64,000 nt of DNA from an uncultured Oscillospiraceae bacterium (GCA_947625285.1 CANQNS010000002.1:141951-205950), one strand, 5' to 3'. Counted from the first letter of the stretch, positions 1 through 8,794 are shown. The notes: generated by a model not told the origin, from the letters alone. Program-made: numbers and translations.

Positions 1-1
1 C

Positions 2-175
2 TGCACCCTGCCGCCCATCAAAACGAAGGTCACCATGACCTGCCAGGGAGCGGACAAGACGGGCTATGTCCGGGAGGGTTACGCCTTCAGTCCCATGTTC
101 ACCCTGGGCTATACGGGAAAACTTCACCACAAGGAGGCGTTCGTCACATGGCTCAATCTGGAAAGGGCAGACTGA
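2..175 (+). CDS. C-terminal end of an unidentified protein (partial)
   Basis: The reading frame is open from the window edge and stops with TGA at 173-175, giving about 57 C-terminal residues that include YAFSPMFTLGYTGKLHHK and end in LERAD. It overlaps the next gene, whose ATG lies at 148, by 28 bases. That overlap and the shared direction suggest translational coupling. I do not recognise the family, and no catalytic motif is visible in the fragment. It could be a shadow frame, but the well-placed ribosome site for the next gene and a composition without the Arg/Gly/Pro excess of GC-rich shadow frames favour a real gene end. Confidence 0.45.
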   Translation, partial: CTLPPIKTKVTMTCQGADKTGYVREGYAFSPMFTLGYTGKLHHKEAFVTWLNLERAD

Positions 176-375
176 ACTACCGCTGCCCCTCCTGCTTCAT
201 GCGGGATCTGGACATCGATATGTTTTACGATAAGGACAAGGATGAGTACTACTGCATCCGCTGCCAGTACCGGGGCAATGAGGCGGACGTGCTGGCGAAA
301 AACCAGCTGGCCCGGTTCCGTTACGGGGCCATGATGCGCCGGTTCACGGACTTTGAGGATTTCTCCGACGGCTGA
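148..375 (+). CDS. small zinc-ribbon protein
   Basis: This is a 75-residue protein with two CxxC knuckles, CPSC near residue 14 and CIRC near residue 38, spaced as in a rubredoxin-like zinc ribbon. An acidic turn (DKDKDEYY) lies between them and a basic, aromatic C-terminal tail follows. The ATG at 148 has an AAGGAGG ribosome site at 130-136, which fixes the start. It overlaps the preceding partial gene and ends 4 bases before the GH53 ATG, so it probably shares their transcript. The structure argues for Zn(II) binding. A nucleic-acid or protein contact role is only a guess, and I cannot name a function. Confidence 0.7.
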   Translation: MAQSGKGRLNYRCPSCFMRDLDIDMFYDKDKDEYYCIRCQYRGNEADVLAKNQLARFRYGAMMRRFTDFEDFSDG

Positions 376-379
376 TACC

Positions 380-1486
380 ATGGGAGATATCATCAAGGGC
401 ATGGACCTGTCCTCCTTGCCGGAGGTGGAGGAGCTGGGAGGCCGGTTCTCCGACGGCTCCGGCCCCGGCGACGCGGTGGAGATATTGCGGCGGCACGGGA
501 TGAACTGGGTCCGGCTGCGGCTGTGGAACGACCCCCGGTCCGAGACCGGCGAGCCCTACGGCGCGGGAAACTGCGGTCTGGAGCGGGTCATGACTATGGC
601 CCGGCGGGCGAAGGCGGCCGGGTGCAGGTGGCTGCTGGCCTTTCATTACAGCGACTTCTGGGCCGACCCGGGCAAGCAGCTCCCCCCCAAGGCCTGGCGG
701 GGGCTGGACCCGGCGGGGACGGAGCGGGCGGTATACGATTTCACCCGCCGGACCCTGCAGGCCCTGGCTGATCAGGGCCTTGCGCCGGATATGGCGGCGG
801 TGGGCAACGAGATCACCAACGGCCTTCTCTGGCCCCTGGGCCGGTACCCGGACTTTGCCAACATCGTCCGATTCGTCAACGCGGGCATCCGGGCCGTCCG
901 GGAGACCGCTCCCGCCGCGGAGGTGATGCTCCACCTGGACAACGGGGGCCGCGGCGATATCTGCAGGGACTGGCTGGATCGGTACCGGGCCGCCGGCGGC
1001 GCGGACTTCGACGTGCTGGGACTGAGCTATTATCCCTTCTGGCACGGGCCCATGGAGGGGCTGCGGCGGAATATGGCGGACCTGGCCGTCCGATACGGCA
1101 GGGACATGATCGTGACGGAGACCTCCATGGGCTTCACCCTGGACGATTACGCCGCCTGGGAGGGCCTGCCCCCGGACCGCCGCAAGGGCATGGCCGCCAC
1201 GGCGGAGCGGGCCAGGGGCATCGCCTGGCCCATGACACGGCAGGGCCAGCGGGACTATCTGCGGGACCTGGCGGCGGCGGTACGGGCCGTGCCGGAGGGC
1301 AGGTGCCGGGGCTTCATGTGGTGGGAACCGGCCTGGCTGCCCGTGCCGGGCAGCGGCTGGGCCACGGAGGCCGCCCTGCGCTATACGGGCGAAGCGGGCC
1401 CCGGCGGCAACGAGTGGGCCAACCAGGCCCTGTTCGATTACGACGGCCGGGCCCTGCCCGCGCTGGAGGAGCTGGGGACGCTGTAG
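380..1486 (+). CDS. GH53 arabinogalactan endo-beta-1,4-galactanase, intracellular
   Basis: Glycoside hydrolase family 53 cleaves beta-1,4-galactan, the side chain of pectic rhamnogalacturonan I and type I arabinogalactan. The 368-residue protein is a single (beta/alpha)8 catalytic domain. The family opening IKGMDLSSLPEVEELGG is at residues 5-21. The acid/base Glu is in VGNEITNG (E144) and the nucleophile Glu is in VTETSMG (E247). There is no signal peptide, so it should act in the cytoplasm on imported galacto-oligosaccharides, whereas many GH53 enzymes are secreted. ATG 380 is chosen because family homology begins just after it; an in-frame TTG at 353 is the alternative. A GH3 gene follows 73 bases downstream. 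Confidence 0.88.
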   Translation: MGDIIKGMDLSSLPEVEELGGRFSDGSGPGDAVEILRRHGMNWVRLRLWNDPRSETGEPYGAGNCGLERVMTMARRAKAAGCRWLLAFHYSDFWADPGKQLPPKAWRGLDPAGTERAVYDFTRRTLQALADQGLAPDMAAVGNEITNGLLWPLGRYPDFANIVRFVNAGIRAVRETAPAAEVMLHLDNGGRGDICRDWLDRYRAAGGADFDVLGLSYYPFWHGPMEGLRRNMADLAVRYGRDMIVTETSMGFTLDDYAAWEGLPPDRRKGMAATAERARGIAWPMTRQGQRDYLRDLAAAVRAVPEGRCRGFMWWEPAWLPVPGSGWATEAALRYTGEAGPGGNEWANQALFDYDGRALPALEELGTL

Positions 1487-1510
1487 GAACACGGAAAACG
1501 ACAATGGACC

Positions 1511-1542
1511 GGGGCCGCGGACGGAGGGACGTCCGCGGCCCC
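1511..1542 (+). other. strong intergenic hairpin between GH53 and GH3 genes
   Basis: GGGGCCGCGGAC (1511-1522) and GTCCGCGGCCCC (1531-1542) are perfect inverted arms, extended by one G-C pair around a 6-base loop. No T-tract follows, so it is not a classical terminator. It may stabilise the upstream mRNA or lower GH3 expression relative to GH53. It ends 17 bases before the GH3 start codon, just ahead of its ribosome site. Confidence 0.6.
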
Positions 1543-1559
1543 GGCGGAAAGGGGCGGAT

Positions 1560-3713
1560 ATGGAGCTGCGGGAGAACAGCCGGAGGATAGCGGAGTACAA
1601 ACGCCGGGCCGGGGAGCTGGTGGAGCGGATGACGCTGGAGGAGAAGATCTTTCAGCTGCTCCACGACGCCCCGGCCATTCCCCGTTTGGGGGTGCCGGCC
1701 TACAACTGGTGGAACGAGGCCCTGCACGGCGTCGCCCGGGCGGGCACCGCCACGGTGTTCCCCCAGGCCATCGGCCTGGCCGCCGCTTTCGACGAGGACC
1801 TGATGGAAATGGTGGGCGGCGCGGTGTCCACCGAGGCCCGGGCCAAGTTCAACGCCCAGCAGGCTTACGGCGACCGGGATATCTATAAGGGCCTGACGGT
1901 GTGGTCGCCCAACGTGAACATCTTCCGGGACCCCCGCTGGGGCCGGGGCCATGAGACATACGGGGAGGACCCCTGGCTCACGGCCCGGCTGGGCGTGCGC
2001 TACGTCCGGGGCCTGCAGGGCACGGACCCGGATCATCTGAAAACCGCCGCCTGCGCCAAGCATTTCGCGGTCCACTCCGGCCCGGAGGGCCTGCGCCACG
2101 AGTTCGACGCCCGGGTCTCCCGGCAGGACCTGTTCGAGACATATCTGCCCGCCTTTGAGGCCCTGGTGCGGGAGGCGGGGGTGGAGGCGGTCATGGGGGC
2201 CTACAACCGGGTCAACGGAGAGCCCTGCTGCGCCAGCCCCACCCTGCTGGGGGATATCCTCCGGGACCGCTGGGGCTTCGACGGCCACGTCGTCTCCGAC
2301 TGCTGGGCCATCCGGGACATCCATGAGGGCCACGGCGTCGCCGGCAGCGCGGAGCAGTCCGCCGCGCTGGCCCTGAAAAACGGGTGCGACCTCAACTGCG
2401 GCTCCGCCTTCGGCCATCTTCTCCAGGCCGTGGCGGACGGCCTGGTGACGGAGGAGCAGGTGGACCGGGCCTGCCGGCGGCTTTTCACCACCCGCATGAA
2501 GCTGGGCCTGTTCGACCCGCCGGAGACGGTGGCCTATTCCGCCATCCCCTATGAGGCCGTGGACAGCCCCGCCATGCGGGAGCTGGCCCTGGACGCCGCC
2601 CGGCGGACGCTGGTGCTGCTGAAAAACGACGGGGGTCTGCTGCCCCTTGACCGGAACGGGCTGGGGACCGTGGGGGTCGTGGGCCCCAACGCCGACAGCC
2701 GCCGGGCCCTGACGGGCAACTATGCGGGCACCGCCAGCCGGTATGTGACCGTGCTGGAGGGCATCCAGGACTACCTGGGCGGCGGCGTGCGGGTGCTCTA
2801 TTCCCAGGGGTGCCATCTGTACAAAGAGAGCGTGGAGGGCCTGGCCCGGCCGGGGGACCGGCTCAGCGAGGTGAAGGCGGTGTGCGCCGCCAGCGACGTG
2901 GTGATCGTGTGCCTGGGCCTGGACGGGGACCTGGAGGGAGAGCAGGGCGACGCGGGCAACAGCTACGCCGCCGGCGACAAGCCGGATCTGTCCCTGCCGG
3001 GGCTCCAGGAGGAGGTGCTGCGGACCTGTGTTGCCAGCGGCAAGCCGGTGGTGGCGGTGCTGCTGTCCGGCAGCGCGCTGGCGGTGGACTGGGCGGCGGA
3101 GCACGTGCCCGCCATCTTGCAGTGCTGGTACCCCGGCGAACAGGGCGGAACGGCCATTGCCCAGGTCCTGTTCGGGGAATACGCCCCGGAGGGGAAGCTG
3201 CCGGTGACCTTCTACCGGGGGGATCACGCGCTGCCGCCCTTTACGGACTACGCCATGGCCGGCCGGACATATCGTTATATGGAGGGCCCCGCGCTGTACC
3301 CCTTTGGCTACGGGCTCAGCTACACCGCCTTCGCCGTCACGGAGGCGGCCCTGTCCGGCGATGAGGTGACGGCGGCGGGCCTCACCGTACGCTGCCGGGT
3401 GACTAATCGGGGCGGCCGCGCCGCCCGCGCCACGGTGCAGGTCTATGTGAAGGCGGACCGGCCCGGCACGCCCAACGCCCAGCTAAAGGGCCTGAAGAAG
3501 CTCTTTCTGACGCCGGGGGAGACAGCGTGGACGGAGATATCCCTGCCGGTGGCGGCCTTCTCCCTGTGCGATGAGAGCGGCGCACGGACCGTGGAGCCGG
3601 GCCGGTACGGGGTGTACGTGGGCCAGTCCCAGCCGGACGAACGCAGCCGGGAGCTGCTGGGCGACGCCCCGGTACGGCTGGAGGCGGTGTGCCGGGAGCG
3701 GCTGGAGATATAA
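1560..3713 (+). CDS. GH3 beta-glycosidase (beta-xylosidase/beta-glucosidase type)
   Basis: Family GH3 enzymes remove terminal sugars from beta-linked oligosaccharides with retention. The 717-residue protein has the N-terminal barrel, the alpha/beta sandwich (PVVAVLLSGSALAVDW region) and a C-terminal fibronectin-III-like domain from about residue 595. The nucleophile is D247 in HVVSDCWAI. KHFAVHSGPE and YNRVNGEPC are other family blocks. The SDCWAI form resembles Clostridia xylan beta-1,4-xylosidases, but GH3 specificity cannot be read from motifs alone, and glucosidase or arabinofuranosidase activity is possible. No signal peptide is present, so it is cytoplasmic like the GH53 partner. ATG 1560 follows AAAGGGGCGG. 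Confidence 0.85.
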   Translation: MELRENSRRIAEYKRRAGELVERMTLEEKIFQLLHDAPAIPRLGVPAYNWWNEALHGVARAGTATVFPQAIGLAAAFDEDLMEMVGGAVSTEARAKFNAQQAYGDRDIYKGLTVWSPNVNIFRDPRWGRGHETYGEDPWLTARLGVRYVRGLQGTDPDHLKTAACAKHFAVHSGPEGLRHEFDARVSRQDLFETYLPAFEALVREAGVEAVMGAYNRVNGEPCCASPTLLGDILRDRWGFDGHVVSDCWAIRDIHEGHGVAGSAEQSAALALKNGCDLNCGSAFGHLLQAVADGLVTEEQVDRACRRLFTTRMKLGLFDPPETVAYSAIPYEAVDSPAMRELALDAARRTLVLLKNDGGLLPLDRNGLGTVGVVGPNADSRRALTGNYAGTASRYVTVLEGIQDYLGGGVRVLYSQGCHLYKESVEGLARPGDRLSEVKAVCAASDVVIVCLGLDGDLEGEQGDAGNSYAAGDKPDLSLPGLQEEVLRTCVASGKPVVAVLLSGSALAVDWAAEHVPAILQCWYPGEQGGTAIAQVLFGEYAPEGKLPVTFYRGDHALPPFTDYAMAGRTYRYMEGPALYPFGYGLSYTAFAVTEAALSGDEVTAAGLTVRCRVTNRGGRAARATVQVYVKADRPGTPNAQLKGLKKLFLTPGETAWTEISLPVAAFSLCDESGARTVEPGRYGVYVGQSQPDERSRELLGDAPVRLEAVCRERLEI

Positions 3714-3860
3714 AAAATCCATCGTCAAGGGCGGCATCATCCTGGCGGCCTGCTCGCTGGATATGCGCAAGTACCTGGCCCGGAAGTGACGCGCTCCTAT
3801 GGCGGAGGATAAGAAAGGACCGTCCCGCGGCGGGATATGCGCTCTTTGGCAAGAACACTC
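3714..3860 (+). other. gene-free stretch after GH3
   Basis: No terminator hairpin is visible directly after the GH3 stop. A short open stretch in another frame (to the TGA at 3787-3789) would encode IVKGGIILAACSLDMRKYLARK-like sequence, less biased than a typical shadow frame. It has no start or ribosome site of its own. It may be a decayed gene remnant, but I cannot assign it. Confidence 0.3.
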
Positions 3861-3889
3861 TTGCGTTTTTGACGGGAAAAACGTATAAT
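3861..3889 (+). promoter_or_regulatory. sigma-A promoter
   Basis: TTGCGT at 3861-3866 and a perfect TATAAT at 3884-3889 are separated by 17 bases. The predicted start of transcription is near 3896, about 85 bases upstream of the anchored-protein gene at 3981. Confidence 0.7.
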
Positions 3890-3900
3890 CAAGGGAGAGC

Positions 3901-3984
3901 ATGAAAAAGATCATCGGAAATGCGGCGGTGACGCCGGCGGGGACGGGCCCCGCGGGAGACGGCCGCGGAAAGGATATGGCATGA
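3901..3984 (+). CDS. possible 27-residue leader ORF
   Basis: ATG 3901 opens a 27-codon frame (MKKIIGNAAVTPAGTG and so on) that ends in TGA overlapping the ATG of the next gene as ATGA (3981-3984). AAGGGAGAGC precedes the ATG, but the promoter just upstream would begin transcription near 3896. That leaves most of this ribosome site out of the mRNA, so translation would be near-leaderless. It may couple translation of the downstream gene, or it may simply be an untranslated leader. Confidence 0.3.
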   Translation: MKKIIGNAAVTPAGTGPAGDGRGKDMA

Positions 3985-4619
3985 GAAAGAAAGGGATAAT
4001 CATTCTGGTCGTCGTACTGGTGATCCTGGTGATCCTGGAGGCGGTCCTGTTCTTCACGATGCGGGGCCGGACGGGTCAGGCGAACACCGCCCCCGCCGCG
4101 CTTATGACCCAGTCGCCGGAGATGACCGTCGCGCCCACGCCCACGGAGGTGCCTGTGACGCCCACCCCGGAGCCCACGCCTACCCCCACGCCCCAGCCCA
4201 CGGAGATACCCACCCCCACGCCGGAGCCCACGGTGCCGCCGACGCCCACGCCGGTGCCCTCCCAGACCGGCACCATCTCCTCCGACACGGGCACGTCTTT
4301 GAACTACACCGTTGAGTGGAAGACGGAGAGCCTGGGCAACGGCAGCACCCGCCTGCACCTGACCGGCAAACTCAGCTCCTACAGCCTGAACGTGATGGGC
4401 TCCGCCGTGACGCTCACCTTCGCCGGCCAGAGCACCACCTGCGAGGTGCCCTCGTTCAACATAAGCGGCAGCCAGGAGGTCATCAGCGATATGTTCTACG
4501 GCACCATTGACGTGCCCACCGGCACCTCCGGCACTTTGACGGCGGACTGGAACATCCGCTGCACCTACAGCGGCGTGGCCCTGTCCCATGTGACCGCGTC
4601 GGGCGAAGTGACGGCCTGA
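3981..4619 (+). CDS. membrane-anchored protein with Thr/Pro linker
   Basis: The 212-residue protein begins with a short basic segment and a single transmembrane helix (about residues 5-26, rich in I/L/V). A 50-residue low-complexity TP/TPTPEP linker follows (about residues 48-92). A C-terminal 115-residue domain rich in Ser/Thr and beta-prone sequence, beginning near TGTISSDTGTSLNY, would lie outside the cell. No Cys and no lipobox are present, so it is a signal-anchor protein and not a lipoprotein. Similar linkers occur in the DHHW protein (35679-37028) and one SGNH hydrolase (48681-49553), pointing to a common surface-protein style. The family was not recognised. It has its own promoter and a strong terminator. 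Confidence 0.75.
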   Translation: MRKKGIIILVVVLVILVILEAVLFFTMRGRTGQANTAPAALMTQSPEMTVAPTPTEVPVTPTPEPTPTPTPQPTEIPTPTPEPTVPPTPTPVPSQTGTISSDTGTSLNYTVEWKTESLGNGSTRLHLTGKLSSYSLNVMGSAVTLTFAGQSTTCEVPSFNISGSQEVISDMFYGTIDVPTGTSGTLTADWNIRCTYSGVALSHVTASGEVTA

Positions 4620-4628
4620 GATATGATG

Positions 4629-4661
4629 CGCCCGGCAGAGAGCTTCTGCCGGGCGTTTTTT
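4629..4661 (+). terminator. Rho-independent terminator plus second palindrome
   Basis: CGCCCGGCAGA (4629-4639) pairs with TCTGCCGGGCG (4645-4655), followed by six T. A second perfect GC palindrome follows directly at 4663-4680. It separates the anchored protein from pyruvate kinase. Confidence 0.9.
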
Positions 4662-4707
4662 CGCCCCGCCGCGGCGGGGCAGATCACTTTTTTCCAGGAG
4701 GCATCTT

Positions 4708-6141
4708 ATGAGAAGAACGAAGATCGTCTGCACCCTGGGTCCCGCTGTGGACAGCGAGGAGATGATCCGGGGCCTGATCCGGGCGGGCATGGACGCGGCC
4801 CGGTTCAATTTTTCCCACGGCACCCACGACGAGCACCTGAAACGGCTGCATATGCTCAACGCTGTCCGGGACTCCATCCGCCAGCCCGTAGCCACCATTT
4901 TGGACACCAAGGGCCCGGAGATACGCATCCGCACCTTTGCGGACCAGTCCGTGACCCTGGCGGCCGGGGACGCTTTCACCCTGACTACCGCCGACGCGGC
5001 GGGGGATAAGAGCCGGGTGTCCGTGACCTATAAAGATCTGCACAAGGAGGTGGAGCCGGGCCAGGAGATCCTGATCGACGACGGCCTGGTAGCCATCCGG
5101 GTGGAGAGGATCGAGGGCCGGGAGATCCACTGCCGGGTGGAAAACGGCGGGGCCCTTTCCAACCACAAGTCCATCAATATCCCCGGCGCTAACATCCATC
5201 TGCCCGCCATCACGGAAAAGGACGTGGAGGACATCCGCTTCGGCGTGGAGAACGACTTTGACTTCATCGCCGCCTCCTTCGTCCGCCGGGCCAGCGACGT
5301 GGAGGAGATACGCCAGGTCCTGCACCGATTCGGCGGCGACAGCGTGAAGATCATCGCCAAGATCGAGAACCAGGAGGGCGTGGACAACATGGAGGAGATC
5401 ATAAAGGTCTCCGACGGCGTGATGGTGGCCCGGGGCGACCTGGGGGTGGAGATACCGGCGGCCCGGGTGCCCATCATCCAAAAACGCCTGATACATAAAT
5501 GTCTCCTGGAGGGCAAGCCCGTCATCACTGCCACCCAGATGCTGGACTCCATGATCCGCAACCCCCGACCCACCCGGGCGGAGGTGTCCGACGTAGCCAA
5601 CGCCGTGTTCGACGGCACAAGCTGCGTCATGCTCTCCGGGGAGACCGCCAGCGGCAGATATCCCCTGGAGGCCGTGGAGGCCATGGCGGACATCGTGAAG
5701 GAGGCGGAACGTTCCGCGCCCCACTGGAAGCAGTTCGAGGAGTTCAAAATGGTCAGCGCGCCCAGCGTCAACGACGCCATCACCCACACCGGCTGCCTCA
5801 CCGCCAGGGACCTGCGCGCCAAGGCCATCCTGACCGCCACCGCCTCCGGCCATACCGCCCGCATGACTGCCCGGTTCCGGCCGGCCTGCCCCGTGGTGGC
5901 CCTGACTATGCATGAGAAGGTCCGCCGGCAGTTGGCTATCTGCTGGGGCGTGACGCCGCTGCTGACCGGAGAAGTCACCAGCACCGACCGCATCCTGGCT
6001 ATGGCGTGCCAGGTGGCGGTGCGGGAAAAGATCGTAAAGAAGGGCGACACGGTGGTCATCACCGCCGGGGTGCCTCTTGGCCGGGCGGGCCAGACGAATC
6101 TTCTGAAAGCCCACGTCATCGACGAGGACGACCTACTTTAA
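4708..6141 (+). CDS. pyk: pyruvate kinase
   Basis: Converts phosphoenolpyruvate and ADP to pyruvate and ATP, the last glycolytic step, in the cytosol. The 477-residue chain has the N-terminal RRTKIVCTLGPA block, the ARFNFSHG substrate loop, the MVARGDLGVEIP metal and substrate motif and the TATQMLDSMI...PTRAEVSDVANAV signature. Length matches the short form without the extra C-terminal PEP-utiliser domain of Bacillus pyruvate kinases. AGGAGG at 4697-4702 places the ATG at 4708. No clear promoter was seen in the 46 bases after the upstream terminator. Its last 9 bases overlap the end of the convergent dus gene. Confidence 0.97.
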   Translation: MRRTKIVCTLGPAVDSEEMIRGLIRAGMDAARFNFSHGTHDEHLKRLHMLNAVRDSIRQPVATILDTKGPEIRIRTFADQSVTLAAGDAFTLTTADAAGDKSRVSVTYKDLHKEVEPGQEILIDDGLVAIRVERIEGREIHCRVENGGALSNHKSINIPGANIHLPAITEKDVEDIRFGVENDFDFIAASFVRRASDVEEIRQVLHRFGGDSVKIIAKIENQEGVDNMEEIIKVSDGVMVARGDLGVEIPAARVPIIQKRLIHKCLLEGKPVITATQMLDSMIRNPRPTRAEVSDVANAVFDGTSCVMLSGETASGRYPLEAVEAMADIVKEAERSAPHWKQFEEFKMVSAPSVNDAITHTGCLTARDLRAKAILTATASGHTARMTARFRPACPVVALTMHEKVRRQLAICWGVTPLLTGEVTSTDRILAMACQVAVREKIVKKGDTVVITAGVPLGRAGQTNLLKAHVIDEDDLL

Positions 6142-7101
6142 TTCTCGCTGGGCGCGGCGGATGACGGCGCGGATATCGTCAAGGGTGTTCACCGTCACGA
6201 TCTCCCGCTTGATGGGCCCGGACCAGGGCACCCCCCGCAGATACCAGCAAAGCTGCCGGCGGGCCTCCAGACAGGCGGTGCGGGGGTCCTTCCACCGGCA
6301 GGCCAGCTCGAATTGCTCCAGAGCCGTTTCCAGCCGCTCCGCCAGGGGCGGCGGCTCCGGCTCCGGCCGGCCGGCCAGCGCGGCGTTGATGCGCTGGAAT
6401 ATCCAGGGGTCTCCGAAGGCCCCCCGGCCCACCATGCACATATCCGCCCCGGTCCGGCGCAGCAGCCGCGCCGCGTCGCCGGCGGAGAACACGTCGCCGT
6501 TGGCGATGACCGGGATGTCCACCGCCGCCTTCACGTCCCGGATGATGTCCCAGTCCGCCTGGCCGGCGTACATCTGCGTCCTCGTCCGGCCGTGGACGGT
6601 GACGGCCGCGGCCCCGGCGGCTTGACAGACCTTCGCGAACTCCACCGCGTTGACGCTGCCGCCGTCCCAGCCCTTGCGGAACTTCACCGTCACCGGCACC
6701 CCGGCGGCGCCCACGCAGGCTTCGATGATGCGCCCGGCTTTTTCCGGGTCCCGCATGAGGGCGGAGCCGTCGCCGCTTTTGACGATCTTGCCCACGGGAC
6801 AGCCCATGTTGATGTCCAGGATGTCCGCCCCGGACAGCTCTATAGCCATGGGGGCGGCCTCCGCCATGATGGCCGGGTCCGAGCCGAATATCTGCGCCGC
6901 CACAGGCCGGTCGCCGTCGGGGCAGTATAAAAGCTGCCTGGTCTTGGCGTCGTTGTACACCAGCCCCCGGCTGGAGACCATCTCCGTGCAGGTGAGGGCC
7001 GCGCCCATGCCATGGCAGACATGACGGAACGCGGCGTCCGTGACCCCCGCCATGGGAGCCAGAGCCGCCGGGCCGTTCACTTGTACGGAACCAATTTTCA
7101 T
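6133..7101 (-). CDS. dus: tRNA-dihydrouridine synthase (Dus family)
   Basis: FMN enzyme that reduces specific uridines of tRNA D-loops with NAD(P)H. The TIM barrel starts IGSVQVNGPAALAPMAGVTD. It contains the catalytic Cys motif DINMGCPVGKIVKSGDGSA, the VTVKFRKGWD block and VHGRTRTQMYAG for FMN phosphate binding. The ATG at 7101 is preceded by GGGAGG, and a longer frame upstream lacks a site. The 322-residue length fits DusB-type enzymes. It follows sigE by 63 bases, so it may be co-transcribed with spoIIGA-sigE, and it ends inside the pyk 3' end with no terminator between. Confidence 0.93.
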   Translation of the reverse strand: MKIGSVQVNGPAALAPMAGVTDAAFRHVCHGMGAALTCTEMVSSRGLVYNDAKTRQLLYCPDGDRPVAAQIFGSDPAIMAEAAPMAIELSGADILDINMGCPVGKIVKSGDGSALMRDPEKAGRIIEACVGAAGVPVTVKFRKGWDGGSVNAVEFAKVCQAAGAAAVTVHGRTRTQMYAGQADWDIIRDVKAAVDIPVIANGDVFSAGDAARLLRRTGADMCMVGRGAFGDPWIFQRINAALAGRPEPEPPPLAERLETALEQFELACRWKDPRTACLEARRQLCWYLRGVPWSGPIKREIVTVNTLDDIRAVIRRAQRELK

Positions 7102-7164
7102 ACCGCCTCCCGGGCAAAAACTGCCCCGGCCCATTGTATCTGCAAAGGGCCGGGGTGTCAATAT

Positions 7165-7869
7165 TCAAAACTGGCGTATCAGCTCCCGCCGGAGCCGCAG
7201 GATGATGCGCTTTTCCAGGCGGCTTATGTAGCTTTGGGAGATGCCCAGCAGGTCCGCCACCTCCTTTTGGGTCAGCTCCTCATAGCCCTCCAGACCGAAG
7301 CGCATGAGGATGATGGACCGCTCCCGCTCGTCCAGCCGGTCCACCGCCTCCATGAGAAGCTGCCGCTCCACATCCTCCTCGATGGGCTTGATGACCTCCT
7401 CGCCGTCGGTGCCCAGCACGTCGGACAAGAGCAGCTCGTTGCCGTCCCAGTCGGTGTTGAGAGGCTCGTCGATGGACACCTCCGTCCGGTGGGAGCTTTT
7501 CTTGCGCAGAAACATGAGTATCTCGTTTTCGATGCACCGGGAGGCGTAGGTAGCCAGCTTGATGCGTTTGTCGGGGTTGAAGGTGCCGATGGCCTTGATG
7601 AGACCGATGGTGCCGATGGAGATCAGGTCCTCGATGTTCACGCCGGTGTTCTCGAACCGGCGGGCGATGTAGACCACCAGGCGCAGATTGTGCTCGATCA
7701 GGGCCTGGCGGGCCTCATGGTCCCCCTGGATCAGCGCGGCGATGGCGGCCTCCTCCTGGTCCTTTTCCAGAGGCGGCGGCAGGACGTCGCTGCCGCCGAT
7801 GTAGAAGATCTGGCCGGAGAGCTGGAAGCGAAGCTGCAATTGCAGAAGGAAGAGTTTCAGCCTGTTCAT
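7165..7869 (-). CDS. sigE: RNA polymerase sporulation sigma factor SigE (pro-form)
   Basis: Mother-cell-specific early sporulation sigma factor. Region 2 carries [27 protein letters not shown] and [19 protein letters not shown]; region 4 ends in [20 protein letters not shown]. About 30 residues precede the conserved [12 protein letters not shown], the hydrophobic pro-sequence that SpoIIGA removes. ATG 7869 is preferred because AAAGGAG lies 11 bases upstream. An ATG at 7890 overlapping the spoIIGA stop would extend it by seven residues. Strong evidence that the organism is an endospore former. Unlike the Bacillus order, no sigG follows; the downstream gene is dus. Confidence 0.96.
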   Translation of the reverse strand: MNRLKLFLLQLQLRFQLSGQIFYIGGSDVLPPPLEKDQEEAAIAALIQGDHEARQALIEHNLRLVVYIARRFENTGVNIEDLISIGTIGLIKAIGTFNPDKRIKLATYASRCIENEILMFLRKKSSHRTEVSIDEPLNTDWDGNELLLSDVLGTDGEEVIKPIEEDVERQLLMEAVDRLDERERSIILMRFGLEGYEELTQKEVADLLGISQSYISRLEKRIILRLRRELIRQF

Positions 7870-7886
7870 GATCGTTTGTGCTCCTT

Positions 7887-8699
7887 TCATATTACCGCGT
7901 CATAGGCCCCGCCCGCGCCCATGGGGGCGGCGGCCACGGCAGCGATCAGGTCCCGCCGCTCCCGGCCGTCCACGATGACCCTGTCTGGCCGGAAGGCCAG
8001 CAGCAGCCCGCCGCCGCCCACCCCGGCGTAGGGGATCAGCCGCGTGCCGGGGATGCGAAGGGCCGCCTCCGCCGGCGGGCCCCGCAGAAGCTCCGCCTCC
8101 GGGCCGGTGAACAGCCCGCCCAGCGCGGCCGGCTCCGCCACGAAAGCGGCGCAGCCGGAGATGGGGTCCACCAGGGAGTTGCCCGTGTCCTCCAGGGCCC
8201 GCAGCCGCACGGTCCGGCCCGCCCGCTCCACGGTCACGTCCCGGATGCGCCGGGAGGCGTTTTTCACCCCCGCCCGGAAAAGCAGGCTCACCGCCGCCCA
8301 GCAGATGGCGAAGGCCAGGACCAGCACCCGCATATCCAGCCGCAGCCCCGGCCACGATCCGCCGGCCCGGGAGGCGCGCAGCAGACACGCCGCGTATACC
8401 GCCCCGCCGAACAGGGCGGAAACGGCCAGGAACGCCCCGAAGCAGCGGAGCAGATGCCGCTGGTCCCCGAAGGCCGCCAGGGTCATGCACACGGCCAGCG
8501 CAAGGCGCATGACCGGCGCGTCCAGCCAGGCCAGCCCCGGCAGGAACGACGCGCCGCTCCAGACCGCGCCCACCGCCGCCCCGGCCAAAAACCGCAGCCG
8601 CCGGTAGGGCAGGGCGCATATCTTGGCCGTGCCCAGCAGCAGAAAATAATCGACCACCAGCTCCAGGAGGAACTGCTCATCCAGATACAGGGTCTTCAT
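7887..8699 (-). CDS. spoIIGA: sigma-E processing peptidase SpoIIGA
   Basis: Membrane aspartic protease that, when activated across the septum by SpoIIR, cleaves pro-SigE. The 270-residue protein starts at [18 protein letters not shown] and has about five hydrophobic helices in the N-terminal half. The C-terminal cytosolic domain has the catalytic motif [13 protein letters not shown] (Asp171) and the [17 protein letters not shown] block. The arrangement spoIIGA then sigE, with 17 bases between them, is the usual sporulation operon. ATG 8699 has only a weak upstream GGGAC. It is transcribed divergently from pyrH. Confidence 0.93.
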   Translation of the reverse strand: MKTLYLDEQFLLELVVDYFLLLGTAKICALPYRRLRFLAGAAVGAVWSGASFLPGLAWLDAPVMRLALAVCMTLAAFGDQRHLLRCFGAFLAVSALFGGAVYAACLLRASRAGGSWPGLRLDMRVLVLAFAICWAAVSLLFRAGVKNASRRIRDVTVERAGRTVRLRALEDTGNSLVDPISGCAAFVAEPAALGGLFTGPEAELLRGPPAEAALRIPGTRLIPYAGVGGGGLLLAFRPDRVIVDGRERRDLIAAVAAAPMGAGGAYDAVI

Positions 8700-8734
8700 G
8701 GGACGATTGTAGTCCCGGCCAGGTGCGAAGCCGG

Positions 8735-8763
8735 TTGAAATCGGCAGGCGGTTGTGGTAAAAT
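8735..8763 (+). promoter_or_regulatory. pyrH promoter 1
   Basis: TTGAAA at 8735-8740, 17-base spacer, TAAAAT at 8758-8763. A small GGCGGC/GCCGCC hairpin (8769-8786) lies in the leader it would produce. Confidence 0.6.
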
Positions 8764-8794
8764 TTAAAGGCGGCGAAAAAGCCGCCCGATGTGG

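Noticed and set aside
1314..3227. Minus-strand open frame of about 640 codons opposite the GH3 gene
   Set aside because: It is antisense to a clear GH3 enzyme; composition is typical of a shadow.
4137..4260. Short tandem repeat in the anchored protein gene
   Set aside because: It encodes a Thr/Pro linker (TPTPEP) and is a coding low-complexity tract, not a CRISPR or satellite array.
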